DNA of 11,767 bases from an uncultured Clostridia bacterium (GCA_937925475.1 CALEWH010000025.1:1-11767), one strand, 5' to 3'; counted from the stretch's first letter, positions 1-7,370 are shown. The notes: generated from the sequence alone by a model not told the origin. Numbers and translations: made by a program.

Positions 1-4
1 AAAA

Positions 5-193
5 ATGTCAAAAGAATGTTATATTTGTGGTAAATCAAAAGTGGCTGGAAATCAAGTTAGTCACTCACATATCGCTACTAAACGCACATTCGGTGCTAAT
101 CTTCAAAAGAAACCTGTTGAGATAGATGGAAAACTTACAAAAGTTAATATCTGCACTAGATGTTTAAAGACTATGAAAAATAGCGAAAACTAA
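5..193 (+). CDS. rpmB: 50S ribosomal protein L28, zinc-binding (C+) form
   Basis: Structural protein of the large ribosomal subunit. The 62-residue length is normal for bacterial L28. The sequence shows the family core around residues 19-36 (SHSHIATKRTFGANLQKK). Two CxxC pairs, C5/C8 (CYIC) and C50/C53 (CTRC), make this the zinc-ribbon form; many homologues, including B. subtilis L28 as I recall it, lack these cysteines. The ATG at 5 is the only sensible start, but just four bases precede it, so the ribosome binding site and promoter are outside the window. It is the only plus-strand gene here and converges on the minus-strand spoVM-like gene, sharing its terminator. A convergent rpmB beside spoVM matches the Bacillus arrangement. 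Identification is secure. Confidence 0.97.
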   Translation: MSKECYICGKSKVAGNQVSHSHIATKRTFGANLQKKPVEIDGKLTKVNICTRCLKTMKNSEN

Positions 194-199
194 AAAAAT

Positions 200-225
200 A
201 CGACCACTTTGATGGTCGTTTTTTT
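200..225 (+). terminator. Intrinsic terminator of rpmB, also usable by the convergent spoVM-like gene
   Basis: Perfect 7-bp inverted repeat ACGACCA (200-206) and TGGTCGT (213-219) with a 6-base loop, starting seven bases after the rpmB stop and followed by a T-run (219-225). An A-run at 192-198 on the other side gives a T-run in the reverse direction, so the element should work both ways. The TAA of the minus-strand gene (224-226) sits at its edge, so it can end that transcript too. Confidence 0.9.
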
Positions 226-319
226 ATGTACCTTGGTTACTTTCTTTGTATTGTTTTCTAAAAATCAGTTTGACTAGCGGTCGAAGTAACAACGGACACT
301 TTATACATATTATTTTCAT
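224..319 (-). CDS. spoVM: Stage V sporulation protein SpoVM-like, 31 aa
   Basis: In B. subtilis SpoVM is a tiny amphipathic helix that binds the positively curved forespore membrane and anchors the spore-coat ATPase SpoIVA. The product here begins MKIICIKCPLLLRPLVKLIF. Against the B. subtilis start MKFYTIKLPKFLGGIVRA (recalled from knowledge) it keeps M1, K2, I6, K7, the key P9, L12 and V16, with conservative K17 for R17, and it ends in a charged tail. The ATG at 319 has a well-placed GAGG six bases upstream (326-329). The stop is followed at once by a hairpin plus T-run on this strand. Position also fits: spoVM lies next to convergent rpmB in Bacillus. The same frame stays open upstream to 448, but that part has no comparable start signal. 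Odd points are C5, C8 and an extra proline, P14, within the helix. It is short enough for automatic gene callers to miss. No search was run. Confidence 0.8.
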   Translation of the reverse strand: MKIICIKCPLLLRPLVKLIFRKQYKESNQGT

Positions 320-336
320 ATAACACCTCGTAGTAT

Positions 337-344
337 ATTTTATG
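337..344 (-). promoter_or_regulatory. Possible SigE-like -10 box ahead of the spoVM-like gene
   Basis: The minus strand reads CATAAAAT here, one base from the sporulation SigE -10 consensus CATACAAT as I know it; spoVM is a mother-cell gene in B. subtilis. A SigA-type alternative, TATACT, overlaps it at 332-337. No convincing -35 lies at the right distance, since the region is an A-run. The inferred leader is only about ten bases, placing the Shine-Dalgarno at the very 5' end. Weak evidence. Confidence 0.25.
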
Positions 345-366
345 TCCATAGATTTTTTTTTGTTAA

Positions 367-394
367 AAAAGAGCAAACGCGTGTTTGCTCTTTT
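367..394 (-). terminator. Strong hairpin with T-runs on both sides, probable terminator
   Basis: Arms AAAAGAGCAAAC (367-378) and GTTTGCTCTTTT (383-394) pair perfectly around a 4-base loop; the GC-containing core is 8 bp. Both strands have a T-rich 3' flank, so it can work either way. On the minus strand it lies about 240 bases beyond the LRR gene stop and 48 bases before the spoVM-like start. The likeliest role is to end transcripts from the LRR unit, or a short transcript from 395-633, and insulate spoVM. Confidence 0.75.
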
Positions 395-633
395 ATTTTT
401 ATTAAAACTATCACATCTGCACATTGAATCAAATTGTATCAGTGACATTTGTCAAAGGTCAACAAATCACCATCACAATCAACACTCTATCACAATCAAT
501 GACCTAATTATAATTAATGTTATAACAAGTGTACTTATTATATACACTATATTTATATATAAGGTCAATTTTATACTTGATACTGCCACACAATCACATC
601 TTAGACGCAGTGTGGACTTTGTATCAATGCCGA

Positions 634-3600
634 CTAATTTGATTTAGATTTTTTCTTTACTGCTTTTACTATAACAGTTATAGCGACTCCCAACAATACA
701 AGCGCACCTGCTGAAATAAGTGCAATTTTTGTAATGTATTTACTATCAGTCTTAAACTCAGCTTTAAGTATCATATCCGATACGCCTTTGTTGTTGGCTA
801 GCGAATACTCTACTCCGTCTTCTGTTTTCCAGCAAACAAAGATTTTGCCTTTCTTTGTAGGAGCGGTTTCTGGGCCGACTGGTGTATCACCATAAGCAAC
901 TTTCTCAGTGTAATATGTTTTGCCGTCAACCATGTAAGTATATGTGTAAATGTGTCGTTCGTATTTTGCATACAAAGTAAGGTCACCATATATTACAGCT
1001 GGATTGTATTTTTGTGTAAGCGCTCTATCAGTATACCAGCCCACAAAATCAAATCCTACTCTCTCAGCGTTTGGCAATGAATCAGCAGAGACTGGTTTGC
1101 CAAAATCAATATACATAGATGCAATATCTTTTCCTTCAAAAGTTTCAAATGTAATTTGCAACTGACTTCTTACAGTCATCTCGCTCCACTCTGCAAAACT
1201 CGAATACACATCGATATCATCTTTTGGAACAATTACAACTACATTTTTATCGCCGAATACATTTGCTTTTGTTGCAATATTGGCATCAATTATGTTTCCA
1301 TCTTTATCTTTACCATTACTAAATGTATAAGCAATATTTCTAGCATTAATAGTATCTTTTACAAAGATGGTTTTTAGGTTTGTCAAATCTGTGAAATTGC
1401 CCACAACCATAGTCTTGATGTTTTTAGAAATCTTAATCGCTTCAATGCTATCAGAGTACAATTTAGGAACACTTTCTAGATTGATATCATCAGCAAAATC
1501 CAAAACGCAGATATATTGATTGCTATTAAATGCATATTCGCTGATGCCCGATAAATTCCATTTGTTTTCGGCCTTATTTTTATCTTTAACATTGATTTCG
1601 TTTACAACAACAAAATTATCAACTTTCATATTTGGCACAAAGCACAATATTGCATTATTTATCCCACCAACAGATTCAATGTGATAAAGCACACCATTAA
1701 ATACAACATAATCTTTACCTGTCAAATCAATGTTGTTTTCTTTATCTGTTTCCATTTCGATAGCGGTTACTTTTTTCAAGTCTTTAAACGATGAAATCAA
1801 ATTGCCTTGTGTGTAAATACTCTTAACAGCACTAGGGATAACAATTTTTCCTATGTAAGCCTTTGGAATAAACAATAAAATTAGATCAGTCCCATTCTTT
1901 TGGTACAATATTCCGTCATTATTGTAGTTTTGATAATTGCCAGTACTACCATCGATTATTATCTTTTCAAGATTGTTTGCGCCATCAGTACCATTAAATA
2001 TCATTTCAGCAGTTACATTTTCTCCGAGAAACGCAAAATTACTATCTATAGTAATTGTTTTAACTCCACTACCAGTAATAAAGTTTATAGAAAGATTTAC
2101 AGAACCATTTGAAGAATTTTTCAAATTTAGTTCTTTAAGATTTATAGTACCACTAAAAGCGCTTGCACCAACAGTGTTAAGTTTTGTTTTTTCTAAATTA
2201 ATGCTTGATAGACCAGAATTAATAAATGCAGATTCTTCAATTATATCGAGAGTTGACCCCTCATTAAACACTACTTTGTCAAGATTTTTTGTATTAGCAA
2301 AGGCCTGTTTCCCAATAACTGACACGGAGTTAGGAATTGTAATACTTGTTAAAGCAGTACTATTAAATGCACTATCTTCTATTGATGTTAAAGTCGAATC
2401 ATTACTCATATAAAAAGTACTCAATCTAGAACATCCATAAAAAGCATCTTTACCTATTGATGCAATCTTTACATAAATACTATCTCTGACTAAACCAAAG
2501 GATTTTAAATTTTCACAACGATAAAATGAACCTTCACCTATACTTAATAAATTATTATTATAACCCGAAAAGTCCACAATCTCTAAGTTTACGCAGTTAG
2601 AAAAAGCATAATCTTCAATACTAGTAAGGTCACGATTTATAAGTACTTTTTTAATCTTTTCATCACCTGAAAAACCTGAAGCTAATGTAACTACACCATC
2701 TGGCAAGTCAACAACACTATAACGACTAGATGTATCTGTTAAATTCAAAGATTTTACATATTCTTTGTATTCTTCAGACCAACCGTTTACAGTCTTTCTT
2801 TTTGTTTCTTCATCTTCAACAATATTAAATTTACTAATTATTTTTGCATTATATGTTATTGAAGATTGTGCTGAAGGGTTGCCCATTTTTTCATTATTTA
2901 GCAAAGTTTTATAATGTAAATTTCCACCAGTAAACAAATTTCCATTACCTGTGTCATATCCCGCCAATACATAACCATTTTTATCAATCGAATCTCGCAA
3001 ATTGATAAAGTGATGCGGAAATACTGAATATGTAGTTTCTACTCCATCAATATTGATAGTGACATTGATGTTTTGCGACTTATTTTTAACTTCATTAGTA
3101 CTTTCATAATCCATTACAATATCACAACCAGATGGCAAAGCAGTAGGATCAATTTCGTATGAACCACGAGTCTTATAATTTATTGAACCAAGCAAAGTGA
3201 TATTAGTTAATTTAGTATTGTTGAATGCATAAGCATCTACTGTGATATTACAAGCCGGAAGTTCGGCATATTCAAGATTTGTACAACCTTGGAATGCATA
3301 CTTACCTATACGGAAACCTCTAGCATCATTATAGCCACTAAAGTACAATCTTCGAATAGATTTGTTATTTGTAAACAACCTATCACCAATACGCCTAATG
3401 TCATATTGCTTATAGACAATAGGAATATATAACTGCTCGATATTTGACATATTTTCCTTTATACGGCTTAGAGTACATGTAACTCCGTCAGTGCCTACTT
3501 CAAACTCAAATATATCTTTAATCTCACAACTACGCTTATATACTGTCACATCACTAGTGATTTTAGCGTCATAGTTTAAAAGTGTCGAATATTCACTATC

Positions 3601-5619
3601 TGTATAAAGACCCACATAACCTAGATCATTAGGGTCAAGGTCACCTGTTACAAAACGCTTGTAATTTAGCTCATCACCATCTGTTGAGTAGTCGTATGAG
3701 ATATTACTCATTGCCCATCTATACGAATAACCATGTGGAACATCTTTTACGACATAATTTGTGCCAGAGATTGTAAGGTCGTACTTTTTAATAACATAAT
3801 TTGCTCTAACAACAATATCTGTATACACTTTTGTTTGGTTTGAAATACCAGATTGATTCGATATTTTAGTCCCATTGTTTACAATATCACATGTCCACGC
3901 TTCAAAATTGTAGGCTTCTTTAAGATCTATCGTTATGTCCTTAGTTACTTCTTTATCATTTTCATCTTTGTATGTTTTTGTATATGTATAACTATCAATA
4001 CCTAGACCATTAATATTATCAATAGTTAAAGGATCGCCTAATTTGTATTCACTAACAGGACAATTTGAAGTGTTTGCCAATTTACTTAAATCTATTTCTG
4101 CACTTTCAATACTTATTTTATTGCCATCGCTTACGATTTCATAATCTATCGTATATTTTGCTTTAAAAGTAGTATGGTCAAAGTAGTTCTTTGCACTATT
4201 ATCATTAAAAATGCCAGCAAGTTTATTCGCAAAAGTATCGTCAGAAGATTTTTTGTTATAATAGCAATAACTGTAGTTCATGTAGTTTTTGCTGTCATTA
4301 AAACCAGAAAACATAAAATCGCTTGCAGGTTGCATATCATCAGTGGATCTATCACCATCAAAAATAATTGCTCTTGGACTATCATAAGTTATGCCACTAA
4401 CAGCAGTCTCAAATGTAGTTTTGTAATATTTAGGATAATTTGTTTCAGATATAACAAAGGCACTATTATAAATCTTTAATACGCTTTTAGGAATATTTAC
4501 TTGTTTTAATTTTGGAGTATTATAAAAAGTGCTATTACCTATACTAACTAAATTTATTTGACTTAAATCTATTTTTTCAAGAGCAATATCGTTTTGAAAT
4601 ACACCATCACCAATAGTAGTAAGATTACTACCACTTTCAAACTCTACTGTGTGCAAATTTTCACAATTTTGGAAAGCGTAATCATTTATTGTCGTAAAAT
4701 TTTTCGAAATATATACACTTTCAATAGCAGTGTTTGAAAAGATATTAGATGGATAGTTATTTTTTATATCTTTATATCCAGTAGGCATCTTTGTATTGAT
4801 ATTACTTGGGATAGTATTTTTACTATTGCTCACATTCGAAGTTTTTAAGTTTAAGCAACGATCAAAAACTTGTATTCCAAAATAACCTTTTCCTACATCA
4901 TTGCCTGCAAACTCAACTCTTTCAAGATTAGAGAAAGCAAACGCCATATTTGAGATATATTTGTATGCAGTAGGGATCTTAACACCTTTTACAAGTGAAG
5001 TAGTAATACTTTCAAAGACTACCCCATCTTTCAAATCAAATGTTTTCTTTTCTTCATTCCAAACATAGTCATTCTTTTCTTTTTTATAGTAAACCGACAT
5101 ATCGAAAGCGCCACGATTGCCATAATTTATCAAATTTTCATAATCACTGTATTTAGTATTGTAGCCATTAGCAGTAAGCTGAGAAGCTTGATTTATATAG
5201 GATATTCCGCAAATAATTGCTTGTGTACTACCATCTTTTGTAATGGTATTTGGCAAAGTTATATTTGGATGCTCTTTCAAAAAGTCACCTAATCTCTTAC
5301 CAGCATATTTTCCCGCTTGAATAGTATAATCAGATGTTTTTAAGCTCAATATAGCGTAGCAAGGAAGATTAGCAAGGTTGCTTTCTACGTCAACAAGTTC
5401 CTCTTCATATGCTGTTTTAAGGGTTTTATTCGCACCTATTTGCCCATCAATTGCAAACTCTTTTGTCAAGTAAAAACACTCTGCTGGGATTTCAACATAG
5501 TTTACAACTTCGTCCGCACTTATCGGGCTCGAAGTATTGGGTCTGACAAAATGTCCGACAGCTATAACTGACGAAACGACCAAAATCACCCCTATAATGT
5601 ATGAGAATATTTTTTTCAT
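634..5619 (-). CDS. Large BspA-like leucine-rich-repeat surface protein with Listeria-Bacteroides repeats and C-terminal membrane anchor
   Basis: Extracellular protein of 1661 residues; LRR proteins of the BspA type are known as surface adhesins or binding proteins, but the ligand here is unknown. The N-terminus is a signal peptide: KK, a hydrophobic run at about 5-22, then a Ser/Ala region near 30-35. LRR_5-type units (pattern: I..yAF.nc.nL..v.f) cluster at roughly 196-390, 700-815, 960-1270 and 1300-1435; examples are INDYAFQNCENLHTVEF and IEDYAFSNCVNLEIVDF. Between and after them are beta-rich segments like Listeria-Bacteroides (Flg_new) repeats, clearest at about 1488-1625 (VGFDFVGWYTD, YGDLTLYAKYE). 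Residues about 1632-1652 form a membrane span followed by KAVKKKSKSN. There is no LPXTG, so anchoring should be by the membrane segment. The ATG at 5619 has GCGAGG five bases upstream. It follows a 24-codon hydrophobic ORF and a terminator, so it is a unit separate from the rpe operon. It occupies the place of thiN in the Bacillus order. Confidence 0.9.
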   Translation of the reverse strand: MKKIFSYIIGVILVVSSVIAVGHFVRPNTSSPISADEVVNYVEIPAECFYLTKEFAIDGQIGANKTLKTAYEEELVDVESNLANLPCYAILSLKTSDYTIQAGKYAGKRLGDFLKEHPNITLPNTITKDGSTQAIICGISYINQASQLTANGYNTKYSDYENLINYGNRGAFDMSVYYKKEKNDYVWNEEKKTFDLKDGVVFESITTSLVKGVKIPTAYKYISNMAFAFSNLERVEFAGNDVGKGYFGIQVFDRCLNLKTSNVSNSKNTIPSNINTKMPTGYKDIKNNYPSNIFSNTAIESVYISKNFTTINDYAFQNCENLHTVEFESGSNLTTIGDGVFQNDIALEKIDLSQINLVSIGNSTFYNTPKLKQVNIPKSVLKIYNSAFVISETNYPKYYKTTFETAVSGITYDSPRAIIFDGDRSTDDMQPASDFMFSGFNDSKNYMNYSYCYYNKKSSDDTFANKLAGIFNDNSAKNYFDHTTFKAKYTIDYEIVSDGNKISIESAEIDLSKLANTSNCPVSEYKLGDPLTIDNINGLGIDSYTYTKTYKDENDKEVTKDITIDLKEAYNFEAWTCDIVNNGTKISNQSGISNQTKVYTDIVVRANYVIKKYDLTISGTNYVVKDVPHGYSYRWAMSNISYDYSTDGDELNYKRFVTGDLDPNDLGYVGLYTDSEYSTLLNYDAKITSDVTVYKRSCEIKDIFEFEVGTDGVTCTLSRIKENMSNIEQLYIPIVYKQYDIRRIGDRLFTNNKSIRRLYFSGYNDARGFRIGKYAFQGCTNLEYAELPACNITVDAYAFNNTKLTNITLLGSINYKTRGSYEIDPTALPSGCDIVMDYESTNEVKNKSQNINVTINIDGVETTYSVFPHHFINLRDSIDKNGYVLAGYDTGNGNLFTGGNLHYKTLLNNEKMGNPSAQSSITYNAKIISKFNIVEDEETKRKTVNGWSEEYKEYVKSLNLTDTSSRYSVVDLPDGVVTLASGFSGDEKIKKVLINRDLTSIEDYAFSNCVNLEIVDFSGYNNNLLSIGEGSFYRCENLKSFGLVRDSIYVKIASIGKDAFYGCSRLSTFYMSNDSTLTSIEDSAFNSTALTSITIPNSVSVIGKQAFANTKNLDKVVFNEGSTLDIIEESAFINSGLSSINLEKTKLNTVGASAFSGTINLKELNLKNSSNGSVNLSINFITGSGVKTITIDSNFAFLGENVTAEMIFNGTDGANNLEKIIIDGSTGNYQNYNNDGILYQKNGTDLILLFIPKAYIGKIVIPSAVKSIYTQGNLISSFKDLKKVTAIEMETDKENNIDLTGKDYVVFNGVLYHIESVGGINNAILCFVPNMKVDNFVVVNEINVKDKNKAENKWNLSGISEYAFNSNQYICVLDFADDINLESVPKLYSDSIEAIKISKNIKTMVVGNFTDLTNLKTIFVKDTINARNIAYTFSNGKDKDGNIIDANIATKANVFGDKNVVVIVPKDDIDVYSSFAEWSEMTVRSQLQITFETFEGKDIASMYIDFGKPVSADSLPNAERVGFDFVGWYTDRALTQKYNPAVIYGDLTLYAKYERHIYTYTYMVDGKTYYTEKVAYGDTPVGPETAPTKKGKIFVCWKTEDGVEYSLANNKGVSDMILKAEFKTDSKYITKIALISAGALVLLGVAITVIVKAVKKKSKSN

Positions 5620-5631
5620 AAAAACCTCGCA

Positions 5632-5706
5632 TTAGATCAATATAAACAGAAACGCAAATGAAATTGCAGTAAAATACGAGCAGACATAAAACCAGATGTT
5701 TTTCAT
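5632..5706 (-). CDS. Putative 24-aa single-span membrane peptide upstream of the LRR gene
   Basis: The reading frame MKNIWFYVCSYFTAISFAFL... is 24 residues and almost entirely hydrophobic and aromatic after the first three, as expected for one membrane span. It has one cysteine (C9). The ATG at 5706 is preceded by GGGG (5713-5716) with a 6-base gap, a good ribosome binding site. An in-frame ATG at 5718 (adding MGNA) has no such site. The TAA (5632-5634) ends two bases before the GCGAGG ribosome binding site of the LRR gene, so the two could be translationally coupled. A TATAAT box lies about 22 bases upstream. I recognise no family. It could be a small membrane partner of the LRR protein, a leader peptide controlling its expression, or a chance ORF. 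Confidence 0.5.
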   Translation of the reverse strand: MKNIWFYVCSYFTAISFAFLFILI

Positions 5707-5727
5707 TGCATTCCCCATATTATTTTT

Positions 5728-5758
5728 ATTATAAATATATTAATACAAAATAATGCAA
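5728..5758 (-). promoter_or_regulatory. Candidate SigA promoter for the small peptide and LRR gene
   Basis: Perfect TATAAT -10 on the minus strand (5728-5733) with a poor -35 TTGCAT (5753-5758) at 19 bases, slightly longer than the ideal spacer. It sits just after the rpe terminator and would start transcription near 5721, about 15 bases before the small ORF. Position supports it; the very AT-rich setting makes a chance TATAAT possible. Confidence 0.45.
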
Positions 5759-5765
5759 ATTGCAA

Positions 5766-5796
5766 TAAAAAAAGACAAATATCGAGATTTGTCTTT
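5766..5796 (-). terminator. Intrinsic terminator of the priA-to-rpe operon
   Basis: 10-bp perfect stem AAAGACAAAT (5771-5780) and ATTTGTCTTT (5787-5796) with a 6-base loop. On the minus strand it is followed by a run of seven T (5773-5767). It begins 28 bases after the rpe stop codon, so it marks the end of the housekeeping operon and separates it from the LRR unit. Confidence 0.88.
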
Positions 5797-5824
5797 AATA
5801 AAAACAGGATTGTCTTCAGAAAAT

Positions 5825-6487
5825 TTACATTTTGTGAATTTTTTTGATAAGGTCGGCCTTTTTGTTGTCAGGAGTCGCCGCAAAGGTTTTGCCCATAACG
5901 ACAGTATCCACGCCAGCATCGGCAAGCGTTTTTAGGTTTTCCATTGTGACACCACCATCAACTTCGATTTGTGCGTTAATTTTGTTTTCATACATATACG
6001 AACGAAGTTCTTTGACTTTAGGACAGGTGTTTGAAATCATTTTTTGACCACTTTTGCCCGGCTCCACTCCCATCACTAGCACAACATCAATATAGTTTAG
6101 TAGGTGAAATATTTTGTTTGCTGGGGTCATAGGTTTGATGGCAAGACCAGCGTACGAATGCGATGCGCGTATTTTTTTCAAGGCTCTGATTATGTCCTTG
6201 TCGTTGTCAAACGCCTCATAGTGGACAGAAACAATATTGCACTTTAATGGCAAAACTTTTTCAAGCAAAGAAAAAACAGATTTGCTCATAATATGTACAT
6301 CCATAGGCAAAACAGTGTGATTTCTAATGTCTGTCAAAGTTTTGTCACTAAGAATATTGCTTGACACAAAATCATCACGCAAAATATCGCAGTGGATATA
6401 GTCAACATTAAGTTCTTGCAAGGATCTCAAACTATTTACAATTTTATCTTCTTCCATCGCAAGAGTGCTAGGTGAAATTTTAATCAT
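5825..6487 (-). CDS. rpe: Ribulose-phosphate 3-epimerase, somewhat divergent
   Basis: Cytoplasmic TIM-barrel enzyme interconverting D-ribulose 5-phosphate and D-xylulose 5-phosphate in the pentose phosphate pathway. The 220-residue length is typical. Visible family features are SPS at 5-7, H32 and D34 in HCDIL (metal ligand and acid/base position), H65 in DVHIM, D177 in the EVDGGV motif (metal ligand and second acid/base), and a phosphate-binding G-rich loop. Several usually conserved stretches differ: the common HvDVMDGxFVPN reads HCDILRDDFVSSN, and the VNPGFGGQ loop reads VEPGKSGQ. A related epimerase specificity (for example allulose 6-phosphate) cannot be excluded, but position directly after rsgA matches rpe in Bacillus. 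The ATG at 6487 overlaps the rsgA stop by 8 bases and has GGAG eight bases upstream. It is the last gene of the operon, followed by a terminator. Confidence 0.88.
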   Translation of the reverse strand: MIKISPSTLAMEEDKIVNSLRSLQELNVDYIHCDILRDDFVSSNILSDKTLTDIRNHTVLPMDVHIMSKSVFSLLEKVLPLKCNIVSVHYEAFDNDKDIIRALKKIRASHSYAGLAIKPMTPANKIFHLLNYIDVVLVMGVEPGKSGQKMISNTCPKVKELRSYMYENKINAQIEVDGGVTMENLKTLADAGVDTVVMGKTFAATPDNKKADLIKKIHKM

Positions 6488-7364
6488 ATTTATCTCTCCA
6501 ATATAACTTTAAGTCATTGTATATTTTACAATACCTTTGATATCTTTCCAAACATATTTGACCATTTTTTACAGCACTTACTACACCACAATTTTTCTCG
6601 TCACAGTTTATGTGGGTGCATCCACCATACTTGCAGTTTTGCTCAAACTTTGCAAAGTCCGGATACAATGTGTGCAAATCGTCACATTTGATTGAGTTTA
6701 GTTCGAACATACTAAAACCCGGTGTATCAGCAATGAGCATATTGTCAAAGGAAAAAATCTCGTGATGTCGTGTGGTGTGTTTGCCACGAAGTATCTTTTC
6801 ACTAAGTCCATTGGACTTCAAATTGAGATCGGGACACAAAGCATTGATAAGACTACTCTTGCCCACCGCACTTTGACCCGCAAGTGCAGAAAACTTTCCT
6901 GCAAGTTTTTTTCTAAGCGAGTCAATGCCGATTTCATTTTTAGCACTCACAACTACAATATCACTCACAACAGACTTATATTGCAAAACAATAGATTGGA
7001 TTTGTTGTTCGTTCATAAGGTCACATTTATTGATGACTATCATAGGAACAATGTCATTTTTAAAACAATAACATATCAAATTGTCAATCAAATAAAAGTC
7101 AGGAAGTGGTGCAATAGAAGTGACAATAACAAGCCTATCAATATTTGCTACATTTGGTCTTATAAGTTGGTTTTTTCTAGGCAAAATTTTGTCAATGATA
7201 TATGTAGATTTGTCAAAAGTGTTTTCTTTAATTTCGACAAAGTCACCTACACAAAGGCGAGAAGATTTTTTCAAATTGCCCGTCTTTACACAAGGCAAGT
7301 TTTTGTCACCATCGCTGACAATTATTTCACCACCAAGTATTTTTACTACACGATACTTTTTCAA
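6480..7364 (-). CDS. rsgA: Small ribosomal subunit biogenesis GTPase RsgA
   Basis: Circularly permuted GTPase that acts in late 30S assembly; GTP hydrolysis is stimulated by the 30S subunit. The 294-residue product has an N-terminal OB-fold (about 1-65). The permuted G motifs follow: G4 NKCD (112-115), G5 SAK (140-142), P-loop GQSAVGKSS (163-171), the switch region GKHTTRH with H200, and G3 DTPGF (213-217). A C-terminal zinc knuckle has C244, C249, H251 and C259. The start is TTG at 7364; no ATG occurs before codon 108, and the rlmN stop is in the same frame two codons upstream. A modest AAGG lies in the rlmN end, about nine bases away. In B. subtilis prpC and prkC lie between rlmN and rsgA; here there is nothing. 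Confidence 0.96.
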   Translation of the reverse strand: MKKYRVVKILGGEIIVSDGDKNLPCVKTGNLKKSSRLCVGDFVEIKENTFDKSTYIIDKILPRKNQLIRPNVANIDRLVIVTSIAPLPDFYLIDNLICYCFKNDIVPMIVINKCDLMNEQQIQSIVLQYKSVVSDIVVVSAKNEIGIDSLRKKLAGKFSALAGQSAVGKSSLINALCPDLNLKSNGLSEKILRGKHTTRHHEIFSFDNMLIADTPGFSMFELNSIKCDDLHTLYPDFAKFEQNCKYGGCTHINCDEKNCGVVSAVKNGQICLERYQRYCKIYNDLKLYWRDKYD

Positions 7365-7370
7365 AATAAT

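Larger units (their letters stand above)
320..633. other. Gene-poor AT-rich region with promoter-like boxes, repeats and a hairpin
   Basis: I see no convincing protein gene here apart from the start region of the spoVM-like gene. On the minus strand there are two promoter-like pairs: TTGACC (563-568) with TATATA (539-544) at 18 bases, and TTGACC (457-462) with TACAAT (433-438) at 18 bases. An inverted repeat AGTGTA-N9-TACACT (528-548) overlaps the first -10 area. An 11-base direct repeat (minus strand TTGATTGTGAT) occurs at 472-482 and 489-499. The hairpin at 367-394 closes the region. A short noncoding RNA running from either promoter to that hairpin is possible but unproven. Confidence 0.35.

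Noticed and set aside
320..448. Upstream in-frame extension of the spoVM-like ORF (74-residue version)
   Set aside because: The extra residues are translated from the hairpin and its A/T-runs, and the ATG at 448 has no good ribosome binding site, whereas the ATG at 319 has one.
342..647. 101-codon plus-strand ORF across the gene-poor region
   Set aside because: No ribosome binding site, no recognisable family, it spans the hairpin at 367-394 and runs into the end of the LRR gene on the other strand.
634..740. LPXTG sortase signal at the LRR protein C-terminus
   Set aside because: There is a membrane span and basic tail but no LPXTG-like motif before it.
1937..2413. 158-codon plus-strand ORF inside the LRR gene
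   Set aside because: Antisense shadow of the repeat-coding region; composition follows the codon pattern of the real gene.
1010..4900. Repeated motifs in the LRR gene considered as DNA repeats or a CRISPR-like array
   Set aside because: The repetition is at protein level with variable spacing and diverged DNA; there are no identical repeats with uniform spacers.
5740..5935. Two overlapping ORFs of about 60 codons on opposite strands at the rpe end
   Set aside because: They cover the rpe 3' end and its terminator hairpin, and neither has coding signs.
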